A stretch of 64,000 nucleotides of DNA from Aliirhizobium wenxiniae (GTDB lineage Bacteria; Pseudomonadota; Alphaproteobacteria; Rhizobiales; Rhizobiaceae): assembly GCF_019511445.1 (NCBI RefSeq), contig NZ_JAEUAN010000005.1, positions 124,001 to 188,000 of the forward strand. Direction: 5' to 3'. Below the pieces are notes generated by a model, which worked only from the letters and a program-made list of their open reading frames with translations, did no database searches and was not told the DNA's origin. How positions within the stretch are numbered: position 1 is the stretch's first letter; each line of letters begins with the position of its first letter. Position numbers and translations under genes: made by a program. Shown here piece by piece: positions 17,808-27,099 of this stretch.

Positions 17808-18326
17808 TTAATCTTCCCAGGATTTCTGGTTTTTCGGCAATCGGCCAGTCGGGTCTATGACTACGACTCTATGCGGCATTTCGCTGGACCATTTCCAGAG
17901 TACAAGGTTTCGAATTGAAGCCGCGGCTCGATGCGCGAATGAAGGTACGAGTATGCCAGCGAATTTTTTGGAGAGCGCGTCGTAGATCGTCCATGACTGA
18001 GGGCGCCGATTCTCCGACAGGGCGCTTGCCCAGGCATCAGACATGTTTTCGTAAGAAATACCGTACTCCTGTCTAATGCCTTCATCGCCGAGATCGGCGA
18101 TGTCCTCGCAGTCAACCTCGTAAGCGCAGATCGTCAGTGGGTGGATTTTATGCCCAAAGCCTTGACTGGCCTCTGTAATAGCGCCCTCGATAGTGGTCGA
18201 CAGATAAAGCGCAGGAACGTCTTTCGGATTAAAGCGGGCACCGCGGATGGCCGCGCCATCTCCCGAAACGGGGCTCATTGCCCAGCGCGGATCATGGGCA
18301 CGATAACAAATGCCCTGAAATCTCAA
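17808..18326 (-). CDS. RES-domain toxin
   Basis: A 172-residue RES-domain protein. It opens GICYRAHDPRWAMSPVSGDG, then has GARFNPKDVPALYLSTTIE, containing the family arginine (Arg31) and glutamate (Glu47). RES toxins (MbcT, ParT and relatives) modify or degrade central cofactors or enzymes; MbcT phosphorolyses NAD+ and ParT ADP-ribosylates Prs. The target here is unknown. The start overlaps the antitoxin stop by four bases (ATGA), the classic coupling of a type II module. Composition is less GC-rich than its neighbours, which suggests horizontal gain. Confidence 0.9.
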   Translation of the reverse strand: MRFQGICYRAHDPRWAMSPVSGDGAAIRGARFNPKDVPALYLSTTIEGAITEASQGFGHKIHPLTICAYEVDCEDIADLGDEGIRQEYGISYENMSDAWASALSENRRPQSWTIYDALSKKFAGILVPSFAHRAAASIRNLVLWKWSSEMPHRVVVIDPTGRLPKNQKSWED

Positions 18327-18685
18327 GCGAACCCGCCAAGTGCAAGATGGTCCAGATAATCTCTGACTGCTGCTGCCTTGCCGCTTTTGACCAGGCTTTC
18401 TGCCGTGCGTCCGCCAAAGGCGGGGAGTGGCTCAGCGCGGTACCAGGCCAATGCCTGTCGTTCGCTACCTGACCATTCGGTCACCCTGTGAATGATTTCG
18501 GCCATCTCGCCGATCCGTGCGACGACTGCGGGGGCTTGAGCGCGCTCTTTCCGCTGCAGACTATTAGCTGAAAGGCCTGCGGTTTCAGCGAGTTCGCGTT
18601 TGGAGATGCCTAGGCGAACAGATACCGCATCGATATCGATGGTGGGCATTTCCTTGAAGTCGCGTGCGATCGCATGCTTGTTCAT
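18323..18685 (-). CDS. Xre/MbcA/ParS-type antitoxin
   Basis: A 120-residue partner of the RES toxin. The N-terminal half carries a helix-turn-helix (VRLGISKRELAETAGLSANS). The C-terminal half is the DUF2384/MbcA-ParS toxin-binding domain (ALAWYRAEPLPAFGGRTAESL to the end), whose C-terminal tail plugs the toxin active site in solved homologues. The ATG at 18685 is preferred, with AAAAAGG upstream; a GTG eight codons earlier would fall inside the loop of the operator-like inverted repeat. It is the first gene of the two-gene operon and probably represses it. Confidence 0.88.
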   Translation of the reverse strand: MNKHAIARDFKEMPTIDIDAVSVRLGISKRELAETAGLSANSLQRKERAQAPAVVARIGEMAEIIHRVTEWSGSERQALAWYRAEPLPAFGGRTAESLVKSGKAAAVRDYLDHLALGGFA

Positions 18686-18695
18686 GGCGGCGGCC

Positions 18696-18737
18696 TTTTT
18701 GTACGTCACTAGCGTACAAAAATACGCCGACAGCGTA
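18696..18737 (-). promoter_or_regulatory. Tandem inverted repeats, candidate operator of the RES/Xre operon
   Basis: A perfect ten-base inverted repeat with a seven-base spacer (TTTTTGTACG at 18696-18705, CGTACAAAAA at 18713-18722) lies just before the antitoxin start. A second, smaller one (TACGC, spacer CGACA, GCGTA; 18723-18737) follows. Their centres are 21 bases apart, about two helical turns, and both contain TACG/CGTA half-sites. This fits autorepression by the antitoxin. The first repeat also overlaps the ribosome site and could fold in the mRNA. Confidence 0.7.
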
Positions 18738-18763
18738 ATTCTGTCGAGTCTGTTGAGTATCGA

Positions 18764-19423
18764 TCAGAGAGCCGGTGAAATCAGCGTTGCATCGTCTCCG
18801 GGCAGGACATCTGCAAACACAGCCCTTCCACCTTCCATTCTCACCTTGCCTTCGGCAAATAGCTTCAGCGCCAGCGGGTAGAGCTTGTGTTCCACCGTCA
18901 GCACGCGGCCCGCCAGCGTGTTGGCTGTATCGTCGGAGATGACCGGCACGGCCGCCTGCGCCACGATCGGGCCTTCATCCATGCCTTCGGTAACGAAATG
19001 TACGCTGCAGCCGGCGATTTTCATTCCGGCATCGATGGCGCGCTGATGCGTGTGAAGGCCGGGGAATAGCGGCAGAAGGGAAGGGTGGATGTTGAGGATG
19101 CGGCCCTCATAAGGGCGGATGAAGTCGCCCGAGATCAGCCGCATGTAACCCGCGAGACAGATGATGTCCGGGTTAATCTCGGCAAGCGCATCGAGGATTG
19201 CCGCCTCGTGCTCGGCCTTGCCCGCATAGGCCTTGCGCTCGAAGACAAAAGTCTTGATGCCGCGCGCCTCGGCCTTGGCGAGCCCACCTGCCGTAGGCTT
19301 GTCGGAAATCACGGCGACGATCTCGGCCGGAAAGCCGGGTTCGGCACAGGCATCGGCCAGCGACACCATGTTGGAGCCGCCGCCCGAGATGAAGACGACG
19401 ACGCGCTTTTTGGCCGAGTTCAT
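18764..19423 (-). CDS. purN: Phosphoribosylglycinamide formyltransferase
   Basis: Transfers a formyl group from 10-formyltetrahydrofolate to GAR, the third step of purine synthesis. The 219-residue protein has the phosphate-binding VVVFISGGGSNM, the folate/catalytic ILNIHPSLLPLFPG with its catalytic histidine, and the conserved Asp in TEGMDEGPIV. It follows purM on the same strand after 26 bases, the usual purMN operon. The RES/Xre module lies directly downstream. Confidence 0.97.
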   Translation of the reverse strand: MNSAKKRVVVFISGGGSNMVSLADACAEPGFPAEIVAVISDKPTAGGLAKAEARGIKTFVFERKAYAGKAEHEAAILDALAEINPDIICLAGYMRLISGDFIRPYEGRILNIHPSLLPLFPGLHTHQRAIDAGMKIAGCSVHFVTEGMDEGPIVAQAAVPVISDDTANTLAGRVLTVEHKLYPLALKLFAEGKVRMEGGRAVFADVLPGDDATLISPAL

Positions 19424-19449
19424 GATCTCATCCTCAAGACGTTGAGAAA

Positions 19450-20523
19450 TTACAGGCCGAGCGTACCCTTGTAGATGACGCCGGCGCCGCCTTCAGCGCG
19501 TTCGACCATGCGGCCGAGCTGCACGACGGTCTCGCCTTCGGCCGCAAGAGCGTCGGTCACCGCCTTGGCGTTTTCTTCCGAGACAACGACGATCATGCCG
19601 ACGCCACAGTTGAAGGTGCGCAGCATTTCCTTCGGCTCAACGCCACCGGTCTTTGCCAGCCAGGAGAACACGGCCGGAACCGGGATGTTACCGAGTTCAA
19701 TTTCAGCTGCGAGGTGCTTTGGCAAGACGCGCGGGATATTTTCCGGAAAACCGCCGCCGGTGATATGGGCGAGAGCCTTGAGCGCATGCGTCTCGCGGAT
19801 CGCCTTCAGGAGCGGCTTCACATAGATGCGGGTCGGCGTCAGCAGCGCTTCGCCGAGCTTCTTGTCTGCCGCGAACGGGGCAGGGGCATCCCAGCCGAGG
19901 CCGGAAAGCGCCACGATCTTGCGCACCAGCGAGAAGCCGTTGGAATGCACGCCGGAAGAGGTCAGCCCGAGGATGACATCGCCCGAAGCGATGTCGCCGG
20001 CCGGCAGAAGCTGGCCACGTTCGGCAGCGCCCACGGCAAAACCTGCAAGGTCGTAATCGCCGTCGGAATACATGCCCGGCATTTCAGCCGTCTCGCCGCC
20101 GATCAGCGCACAGCCGGATTCGACGCAGCCCGCTGCAATGCCCTTGACGATCGCCGCACCCTGGTCGGGATCGAGCTTGCCGGTGGCGTAATAATCGAGG
20201 AACAGCAGCGGTTCCGCACCCTGAACGACGAGATCGTTGACGCACATGGCGACGAGGTCGATGCCGACCGTGTCGTGGAAATCGGCGTCGATGGCGATCT
20301 TCAGCTTGGTGCCGACGCCGTCATTGGCGGCAACCAGGATAGGGTCGTTGAAGCCCGCGGCCTTCAGATCGAACAGGCCGCCGAAACCGCCGATCTCGCC
20401 GTCAGCGCCGGGACGACGGGTCGAACGCACCGCCGGCTTGATCTTCTCGACCATCAGGTTACCGGCATCGATATCGACGCCCGCATCGCTATAGGTGAGA
20501 CCGTTCTTGCCTGCCTCGCTCAT
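19450..20523 (-). CDS. purM: Phosphoribosylformylglycinamidine cyclo-ligase
   Basis: Closes the imidazole ring to form AIR from FGAM using ATP, step five of purine synthesis. The 357-residue protein has the family landmarks [10 protein letters not shown], the ATP-contact VGTKLKIA, the loop [13 protein letters not shown] and [13 protein letters not shown]. The start [11 protein letters not shown] at 20523 has GGAG at suitable distance; a codon 24 bases upstream does not fit. It is upstream of purN in one operon and diverges from the PerM-type permease. Confidence 0.97.
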   Translation of the reverse strand: MSEAGKNGLTYSDAGVDIDAGNLMVEKIKPAVRSTRRPGADGEIGGFGGLFDLKAAGFNDPILVAANDGVGTKLKIAIDADFHDTVGIDLVAMCVNDLVVQGAEPLLFLDYYATGKLDPDQGAAIVKGIAAGCVESGCALIGGETAEMPGMYSDGDYDLAGFAVGAAERGQLLPAGDIASGDVILGLTSSGVHSNGFSLVRKIVALSGLGWDAPAPFAADKKLGEALLTPTRIYVKPLLKAIRETHALKALAHITGGGFPENIPRVLPKHLAAEIELGNIPVPAVFSWLAKTGGVEPKEMLRTFNCGVGMIVVVSEENAKAVTDALAAEGETVVQLGRMVERAEGGAGVIYKGTLGL

Positions 20524-20729
20524 AATCCATCTCCAGTCCGGACCCAAAGGGAACTATAAGCTGCCGCCAATTGCACGACGCGCCCGGATATGCAAGCGTT
20601 CCGGCCATGTTTTAAAGGCATTTCACAGGCATGGTTGCTAACCGGGATGTGAACTTGACCTCATCCCTCAAGCCCCTCATATGCCTCATGGACCGCAGGC
20701 AGGAGCTTGCAGAGAGTTAAGGAGCAGAC

Positions 20730-21896
20730 ATGCCATATCACGTCAGTGGCGCAAGCCTGAAGCGCCACATCCTGTTCTGGCTGGGTGTGCTTGTCGGGTT
20801 CATCCTTTTCCTCTGGTTCTTTTCCTCGATCCTCCTGCCATTCGTGGCGGGCATGGCACTTGCCTATTTCCTCGACCCGGTCGCCGACTGGCTGGAGCGG
20901 CGTGGCTTGAGCCGGGCGATGGCAACCGTCGTCATCCTCGTCTGCTTCGTGACCATATTCGCGCTGGCCCTGATGCTCGTCATTCCGATCATCATCAGCC
21001 AGTTCACCCAGTTCGCGGCGGCGCTTCCCGGCTACATTTCCGAATTGCAGACGATCATTTCCAGCCCGCAGACATCTTTCCTGCCACCCTGGATCTCGGC
21101 GCAGATAGAAACAGTAAAAGAGAATTTCTCGCAGGTCCTGAGCCAGGGCGCCGGCTTTATCGGTTCGCTTCTCGGCCAGATCTGGAATTCCGGCAAGGCG
21201 ATCGTCGATGTCATGTCGCTTCTGGTGGTCACGCCTGTCGTCGCCTTTTATATCCTGCTCGACTGGGACCGCATGGTGCGCAAGGTCGACAGCTGGATTC
21301 CGCGCGATCAGGTGCAAGTGGTTCGCCAGATCGCCCGTGACATGGATCAGTCGGTGGCGGGCTTCATCCGCGGCCAAGGGTCGCTCTGCCTCATCCTCGG
21401 CATCTATTACGCTGTCGGCTTGTCGCTGGTTGGGCTGAATTTCGGCCTGCTGATCGGCTTCGTCGCAGGCATGATCTCCTTCATTCCCTATATCGGTTCA
21501 CTCATCGGCCTCGTCATGGCGATTGGCGTGGCGCTTGTGCAGTTCTGGCCGGATTTCCCCTGGATTCTCGCCGTCGCAGCCGTGTTCTTCTCCGGCCAGT
21601 TCCTTGAAGGCAACATCCTGCAGCCGAAACTGGTTGGCCAGAGCGTCGGCCTCCATCCCGTCTGGCTGATGTTCGCGCTATTTGCCTTCGGTGCACTGTT
21701 TGGCTTTGTCGGCCTGCTGATCGCGGTGCCTGCCGCGGCGGTGGTCGGCGTGCTTGTCCGTTTCGCCTTGGCACGATATCTTGATAGCGATATCTATTAT
21801 GGCCGCTCCGCCGAACTTCCTTGGGAGGAGGGCGCGCCGCATGCCGTCGATCACCAGAACGACGCGCGTGAAATTGAAGCTCCCAAGAACAATTGA
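20730..21896 (+). CDS. AI-2E family transporter (PerM-like)
   Basis: A 388-residue inner-membrane protein. It has an N-terminal hydrophobic pair (HILFWLGVLVGFILFLWFF), a central soluble section of about 100 residues, and a cluster of C-terminal helices with the family signatures YYAVGLSLVGLNFGLLIGFVAG and GNILQPKLVGQSVGLHPVW. Family members export small molecules or ions, including autoinducer-2 or Na+/H+ antiport in some cases; the substrate here is open. AAGGAG precedes the ATG. hdaA begins 42 bases downstream, so they probably form an operon with a strong neighbourhood link to DNA replication control. Confidence 0.9.
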   Translation: MPYHVSGASLKRHILFWLGVLVGFILFLWFFSSILLPFVAGMALAYFLDPVADWLERRGLSRAMATVVILVCFVTIFALALMLVIPIIISQFTQFAAALPGYISELQTIISSPQTSFLPPWISAQIETVKENFSQVLSQGAGFIGSLLGQIWNSGKAIVDVMSLLVVTPVVAFYILLDWDRMVRKVDSWIPRDQVQVVRQIARDMDQSVAGFIRGQGSLCLILGIYYAVGLSLVGLNFGLLIGFVAGMISFIPYIGSLIGLVMAIGVALVQFWPDFPWILAVAAVFFSGQFLEGNILQPKLVGQSVGLHPVWLMFALFAFGALFGFVGLLIAVPAAAVVGVLVRFALARYLDSDIYYGRSAELPWEEGAPHAVDHQNDAREIEAPKNN

Positions 21897-21938
21897 AATC
21901 GCCCAGAACGGCTGAATCGCCAGAACGACCCGAATTGA

Positions 21939-22646
21939 ATGACTGACCCGATAGACCGCCCGCAAGGCAAGGGCGAACAATTGCCCCTGCAATTTTCCCA
22001 CGATGCAGCCCGCGGCCGTGATGACCTCATGGTCTCCGAGCGTATGGCCGCTGCCGTATCGATTGTCGATGAATGGCCGAACTGGCCGTCGCCGGTCGTC
22101 GTACTCGCCGGCCCGGTCGGATCGGGCAAGTCGCATCTAGCCCATATCTGGCGCGAACAGTCGGGCGCGCAGGAAATCCATCCCGCCGCCGGTTCCAACG
22201 CATCGCAGATTGCGGCCGGCGGCCCTGTCCTGTTCGAGGATGCCGATCGCCGCGGTTTTGACGATGCCGAGCTTTTCCACGTCATCAACGCTGTACGCCA
22301 GCATGGCCAGACATTGCTGATGACGTCGCGCCTCTGGCCGACCTCATGGGCAGTTGAATTGCCGGATCTGAAGTCGCGTCTTAAGGCCGCGACGGTGGTG
22401 GAAATCGGCGAGCCTGACGAAGAGCTTCTCGCCCAGGTGATGATCAAGCTGTTTTCCGACCGGCAGCTTAATATTGATGACAAGCTTGTCAGCTATATCG
22501 TCAACCGGATGGAGCGTTCGCTCGAAACAGCGCAGCGTGTCGTCGAGCAGCTGGATCATCTGGCGCTCTCGCGCGGCACCCGCATCAACCGGGCGCTGGC
22601 GGCGGAAGTGCTGGAGAGTTTCGGTCAGACTGACGCGGGAGATTGA
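21939..22646 (+). CDS. hdaA: DnaA-related regulatory protein HdaA
   Basis: HdaA works with the beta sliding clamp to trigger ATP hydrolysis on DnaA and so prevents repeated initiation. The 235-residue protein has the N-terminal clamp-binding motif QLPLQF (residues 14-19), a Walker A loop GPVGSGKSH (58-66), a Walker B-like VLFEDAD and an AAA+ lid domain. It lacks a DnaA-type DNA-binding domain IV, which separates it from DnaA. It lies between the permease gene and ppk. Clamp loading and ATPase roles are known for Caulobacter HdaA and E. coli Hda. Confidence 0.93.
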   Translation: MTDPIDRPQGKGEQLPLQFSHDAARGRDDLMVSERMAAAVSIVDEWPNWPSPVVVLAGPVGSGKSHLAHIWREQSGAQEIHPAAGSNASQIAAGGPVLFEDADRRGFDDAELFHVINAVRQHGQTLLMTSRLWPTSWAVELPDLKSRLKAATVVEIGEPDEELLAQVMIKLFSDRQLNIDDKLVSYIVNRMERSLETAQRVVEQLDHLALSRGTRINRALAAEVLESFGQTDAGD

Positions 22647-22664
22647 CTGTCACAGTTCCGTCGT
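22647..22664 (+). promoter_or_regulatory. Possible PHO box before ppk
   Basis: CTGTCAC and CCGTCGT, 11 bases apart in period, resemble the two halves of the PhoB site CTGTCAT-N4-CTGTCAT at about 6 and 5 of 7 positions. A possible -10 (ATTATAC) follows at 22671, the spacing expected when PhoB replaces a -35 element. ppk would then be induced at low phosphate, as seen in other bacteria. Confidence 0.4.
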
Positions 22665-22709
22665 CAAAACATTATACGGCCGAAAGGCTTAACACTGAGG
22701 ATGGAGCTC

Positions 22710-24908
22710 ATGGACCAGATCGCCGAAACGTCGGAAACTAAGGAAGTCGTTGTTGACGCGATCCCGAGCTTCGAGGAGCAGCTTGCAAGCTCCGACCGAT
22801 TCATCAACCGCGAATTCTCCTGGCTGCAGTTCAACCGCCGTGTTCTGGAAGAAACGCTGAACACCGCCCATCCGCTGCTTGAGCGCGTTCGGTTCCTGTC
22901 GATCTCGGCCGCCAACCTCGACGAATTCTTCATGGTACGCGTTGCCGGTCTCGAAGGCCAGGTCCGTCAGGGCATCGTCATCCGCAGCCCCGACGGCAAG
23001 ACGCCGGCCGAACAGCTCGACTCTATCCTGCAGGAGATCGACAACCTGCAGATGGAGCAGCAGGCCTCTCTCGCCGTGCTGCAGCAATATCTGGCGCAAG
23101 AAGACATCCTCATCGTTCGCCCCAACGCTCTGTCCGCCGAAGACAAGACATGGCTTGCGACCGATTTCGAGGAAGACCTGTTCCCTGTCCTGACGCCGCT
23201 CGCCATCGATCCTGCCCATCCGTTCCCGTTCATCCCGAACCTCGGCTTCTCCATGGGCCTGCAGTTGCACAGCCTGCACGGCAAGGAGCCGATGACGGGG
23301 CTGCTTCGCCTGCCTACCACGCTCGACCGTTTCGTCCGCCTGCCGGATGATGGTTCGACGATCCGCTACATCACGCTGGAAGACGTAGTCGGTATGTTCA
23401 CCGACCGGCTGTTCCCCGGTTACGAGGTCAAGGGCGCCGGTACCTTCCGCATCATCCGCGACAGCGACCTTGAAGTGGAAGAAGAAGCCGAAGACCTGGT
23501 GCGCTTCTTCGAAACGGCGCTGAAGCGCCGCCGTCGCGGCAAGGTCATCCGCATCGAGACCGATAGCGAAATGCCGGCATCGCTGCGCCAGTTCGTGGTT
23601 CAGGAGCTCGGCGTGCCGGAAAACCGCGTCGCGGTTCTGCCCGGTCTTCTCGCGCTGAATACGATGTCGGAAATCACCAAGGCACCGCGCGAAGACCTGC
23701 GTTTCGACAGCTACAATGCCCGATTTCCGGAGCGGGTTCGCGACCATGCTGGCGACTGCCTTGCTGCCATCCGCGAAAAGGACATGGTGGTCCACCATCC
23801 GTATGAAAGCTTTGACGTGGTTGTGCAGTTCCTTCTGCAGGCCGCCCGCGACCCCGACGTCCTTGCCATCAAGCAGACCCTCTACAGAACCTCCAACGAC
23901 AGCCCGATCGTCCGGGCGCTGATCGATGCTGCCGAAGCCGGAAAGTCGGTGACGGCGCTGGTCGAATTGAAGGCGCGTTTCGACGAAGAAGCCAACATCC
24001 GCTGGGCGCGCGACCTTGAGCGCGCCGGCGTGCAGGTCGTTTTCGGCTTCATCGAGCTCAAGACCCACGCGAAAATGTCGATGGTCGTGCGCCGCGAAGA
24101 CGGCAAGCTGCGCACCTATTGCCACCTCGGCACCGGCAACTATCACCCGATCACCGCCAAGATCTATACCGACCTGTCCTTCTTCACCTGCAATCCGAAG
24201 ATCGCCCATGACATGGCGAATATCTTCAACTTCATCACCGGTTACGGTGAGCCGAAGGAGAGCATGAAGCTTGCTGTGTCGCCTTATACGTTGCGCCCGC
24301 GCATCCTCCGCCATATCGAGGAAGAGATCGTCCATGCCAAGGCTGGTCGTCCGGCTGCGATCTGGATGAAGATGAACTCCCTGGTCGACCCGGAAATCAT
24401 CGACGCGCTCTATCGCGCCAGCCATGCCGGCGTTGAGGTCGATCTCGTCGTGCGCGGCATCTGCTGCCTTCGACCCCAGGTCAAGGGTCTCTCCGACAAC
24501 ATCCGCGTCAAGTCGATCGTCGGTCGTTTCCTCGAACACAGCCGCATCTTCTGCTTCGGCAACGGCCAAGGCCTGCCCTCCGACAAGGCGCTGGTTTACA
24601 TCGGCTCTGCCGACATGATGCCGCGTAATCTCGATCGCCGTGTCGAGACGCTCGTGCCGCTGCTCAACCCGACGGTGCATGAACAGGTTCTATCGCAGAT
24701 TATGCTGGGCAATCTGATTGACAACCAGCAGAGCTACGAGATACTGCCGGACGGGACGTCGAGGCGCATGGAGGTGCGCAAGGGTGAGGAGCCTTTCAAC
24801 GCCCAGCACTATTTCATGACCAACCCGAGCCTTTCCGGCCGCGGGGAAGCCTTGAAGTCTAGCGCACCGAAACTGATTGCCGGAGTAATGTCTGGCCGTA
24901 AGAAATAG
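22710..24908 (+). CDS. ppk1: Polyphosphate kinase 1
   Basis: Builds polyphosphate from ATP through a phospho-histidine intermediate at the membrane. The 732-residue protein has the N domain ([22 protein letters not shown]), the head domain, and the two phospholipase-D-like catalytic domains, with the phospho-histidine motif in [13 protein letters not shown] followed by [11 protein letters not shown], and [14 protein letters not shown] near the end. Two ATGs compete; the one at 22710 has GAGG nine bases upstream and GGAG closer, while the one at 22701 abuts GAGG with no spacing. ppx starts five bases after the stop, so the pair is translated together. Confidence 0.97.
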   Translation: MDQIAETSETKEVVVDAIPSFEEQLASSDRFINREFSWLQFNRRVLEETLNTAHPLLERVRFLSISAANLDEFFMVRVAGLEGQVRQGIVIRSPDGKTPAEQLDSILQEIDNLQMEQQASLAVLQQYLAQEDILIVRPNALSAEDKTWLATDFEEDLFPVLTPLAIDPAHPFPFIPNLGFSMGLQLHSLHGKEPMTGLLRLPTTLDRFVRLPDDGSTIRYITLEDVVGMFTDRLFPGYEVKGAGTFRIIRDSDLEVEEEAEDLVRFFETALKRRRRGKVIRIETDSEMPASLRQFVVQELGVPENRVAVLPGLLALNTMSEITKAPREDLRFDSYNARFPERVRDHAGDCLAAIREKDMVVHHPYESFDVVVQFLLQAARDPDVLAIKQTLYRTSNDSPIVRALIDAAEAGKSVTALVELKARFDEEANIRWARDLERAGVQVVFGFIELKTHAKMSMVVRREDGKLRTYCHLGTGNYHPITAKIYTDLSFFTCNPKIAHDMANIFNFITGYGEPKESMKLAVSPYTLRPRILRHIEEEIVHAKAGRPAAIWMKMNSLVDPEIIDALYRASHAGVEVDLVVRGICCLRPQVKGLSDNIRVKSIVGRFLEHSRIFCFGNGQGLPSDKALVYIGSADMMPRNLDRRVETLVPLLNPTVHEQVLSQIMLGNLIDNQQSYEILPDGTSRRMEVRKGEEPFNAQHYFMTNPSLSGRGEALKSSAPKLIAGVMSGRKK

Positions 24909-24913
24909 GCAGT

Positions 24914-26434
24914 ATGGTAATTTCTGAAGCTCAGGGGCGGCTTCCGGGCATCGCCCCTGTTTCCGTTATAGATATCGGATCCAACTCCGTTCGTCTGGTC
25001 GTCTACGAGGGACTGACCCGGGCTGCGACGGTGCTTTTCAACGAGAAGGTGTTGTGCGGCCTTGGCAAGGGCCTCGGCGCCAATGGTCGCATGGACGACG
25101 AAGGCGTCGAGCGAGCGCTTGCGGCGTTGAGGCGCTTCAAGGCGCTCTCCGATCAGGCGCGCGCCACGGAGATCCACGTCCTCGCAACCGCAGCTGCCCG
25201 CGAGGCGAGCAACGGTCCGGATTTCATTCGCAATGCGGAAGCGATCCTTGGGCAGGAAATTCAGGTTCTTTCCGGCGAGGAAGAAGCGAAATATTCGGCG
25301 CTCGGCGTCATCAGCGGCTTTCATGATGTCGACGGGATCGCCGGTGACCTGGGTGGCGGCTCGCTGGAACTCATCGACATCAAGGGGCATGAATTCGGTC
25401 GCGGCATTACGCTGCCGCTCGGTGGCTTGAGGCTTTCGGAAAGCTCGGGCAACTCGCTTGCCAAGGCACGCACCTTCGCCCGCAAGCAGGTCAACACCGC
25501 GCGTTTTCTGGAAAAGGGCGAGGGCCGGACCTTCTACGCTGTTGGCGGCACATGGCGTAATATCGCCAAGCTCCATATGGAGATGATCAATTATCCGCTG
25601 CACATGATGCAGGGCTATGAGCTTTCGCTTGAGGAAATACAGAGGTTCCTTGACGAGGTGATTGCAGCCAAGGACTCGAAGGACGGCGCATGGCAGGCGG
25701 TTTCCAAGAACCGCCGCTCGCTTCTTCCCTACGGCGCGATCGCCATGCAGGAAGTGCTGAGCGTGATGAAGCCGGCGAAGATCACTTTCTCGGCGCAGGG
25801 CGTTCGCGAGGGCTATCTCTATTCGCGCCTGCCGGATGCTGAACGTGAGGCGGACCCGCTTCTTGTTGCCGCCGATCAGCTCGCGATATTGCGCGCCCGG
25901 TCCCCAAAACACGCCCGCGAACTGGCGGACTGGACCGGCCGCATGATGCCGTTTTTCGGCATCGTAGAGACAGAAGAAGAGAACCGCTATCGGCGCGCTG
26001 CCTGCCTCGTTGCCGATATTAGCTGGCGTGCCCATCCGGATTATCGCGGCGCGCAGGCGATGAACGTCATCGCCCATTCGTCCTTCGTCGGCATCAGCCA
26101 TCCCGGGCGCGCCTACCTGGCGCTCGCCAACTATTATCGCTTCGAAGGGGTAGGCGATAATGGCGATACGGGTGCACTAGCGACGATTGCGACACCGCGC
26201 CTTCTGGACCTTGCCAAGCTGCTGGGCGGATTGCTGCGCGTGGTTTACCTGTTCTCCGCCTCCATGCCGGGCCTCGTCCACCACCTGACTTTCCGCCAGT
26301 CGACGACGCCGGATCTCGATCTAGAATTCGTCGTGCCGCATGAATATGCCAATTTCGCCGGCGAGCGTCTGGATGGACGCCTCCAGCAACTGGCGAAGTT
26401 GACCGGTAAACGGCTGGCTTTCAAGTTCGAATAA
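24914..26434 (+). CDS. ppx: Exopolyphosphatase (Ppx/GppA family)
   Basis: Removes terminal phosphates from polyphosphate, opposing ppk just upstream; family members can also hydrolyse pppGpp. The 506-residue protein has the ASKHA phosphate-1 loop VSVIDIGSNSVRLVVYEG, the phosphate-2 loop GDLGGGSLELIDI, the catalytic glutamate region LSGEEEAKYSALG, and a C-terminal HD-like helical domain. Length is normal for the alphaproteobacterial form. It is the last gene of the hdaA-ppk-ppx run. Confidence 0.95.
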   Translation: MVISEAQGRLPGIAPVSVIDIGSNSVRLVVYEGLTRAATVLFNEKVLCGLGKGLGANGRMDDEGVERALAALRRFKALSDQARATEIHVLATAAAREASNGPDFIRNAEAILGQEIQVLSGEEEAKYSALGVISGFHDVDGIAGDLGGGSLELIDIKGHEFGRGITLPLGGLRLSESSGNSLAKARTFARKQVNTARFLEKGEGRTFYAVGGTWRNIAKLHMEMINYPLHMMQGYELSLEEIQRFLDEVIAAKDSKDGAWQAVSKNRRSLLPYGAIAMQEVLSVMKPAKITFSAQGVREGYLYSRLPDAEREADPLLVAADQLAILRARSPKHARELADWTGRMMPFFGIVETEEENRYRRAACLVADISWRAHPDYRGAQAMNVIAHSSFVGISHPGRAYLALANYYRFEGVGDNGDTGALATIATPRLLDLAKLLGGLLRVVYLFSASMPGLVHHLTFRQSTTPDLDLEFVVPHEYANFAGERLDGRLQQLAKLTGKRLAFKFE

Positions 26435-26441
26435 TCAGGCA

Positions 26442-26469
26442 AGGTCGGCGGTTTTTCCATCGCCGACCT
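26442..26469. terminator. Weak hairpin between ppx and the SRPBCC gene
   Basis: Perfect nine-base arms AGGTCGGCG (26442-26450) and CGCCGACCT (26461-26469) with a ten-base loop that is T-rich on the plus strand. It sits between two converging genes. The T-run after the stem is poor in both directions, so termination is only possible. Confidence 0.4.
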
Positions 26470-26485
26470 CCGTTTCCGCGCTGCG

Positions 26486-26929
26486 TTATTCCTCGATATT
26501 CGGCTCCACCAGCCTTGCGAGATTGCGCAGGCATTCCTGCCAGCCAAGGTAGCAGGCTTCCGCAGGGATAATATCGGGCACACCCGCCTGGGTGATGTCG
26601 AGATCGGTTCCGACCGAGACTTTCTTCAAAAGTATCGTCACCTGCATCTCGCCCGGCAGATTCGGGTCTTCGAACCTGTCGGCGTAACGGATGCGCTCAC
26701 CGGCAACGAGTTCATGAAATTCGCCGCCGAAGAAGTGGCTTTCGCCGGTGGTGAAATTGCGGAAGGACATCCGGAATGTACCGCCGACCTTTGCATCGAG
26801 AGAATGCACGGTGCAGGTAAAGCCGTTCGGTGGAAACCATTTGGTGAGTGCATCGGGTTCAATGAAGGCGCGGTAGACCTTTTCCGGGCTGGCCGTCAGA
26901 ACGCGGTGCAGTTTGATCGTGCTCGACAT
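26486..26929 (-). CDS. SRPBCC/AHSA1 family protein
   Basis: A 147-residue START-like protein of the AHSA1 (activator of Hsp90 ATPase homologue) family. The opening TIKLHRVLTASPEKVYRAFIEPDALTKWFPP and the closing LGWQECLRNLARLVEP are typical. These small proteins have a hydrophobic cavity; most bacterial members have no assigned function. The start MSSTIKL at 26929 has a perfect AAGGAGG; the open frame extends upstream but is not supported. It converges with ppx and has no clear functional partner. Confidence 0.88.
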   Translation of the reverse strand: MSSTIKLHRVLTASPEKVYRAFIEPDALTKWFPPNGFTCTVHSLDAKVGGTFRMSFRNFTTGESHFFGGEFHELVAGERIRYADRFEDPNLPGEMQVTILLKKVSVGTDLDITQAGVPDIIPAEACYLGWQECLRNLARLVEPNIEE

Positions 26930-27099
26930 GCTCGTTTCCTCCTTGATGATGAGCATTATGCTCTCAGGACGAGACAGGCCCATATGTTCCGACATCGGCC
27001 GCTGATTTTTATCGTGATCGATTGCGAGTAGCGTATCGGCAAAACGAAGACGCGACCGGCTGGAACCGATCGCGTCCGCAGAAATCGCTTTAAGGCGCG

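Noticed and set aside
22689..24680. Long minus-strand open frame opposite ppk
   Set aside because: Antisense shadow of ppk caused by codon bias; the sequence lacks any family features and has no supporting start.
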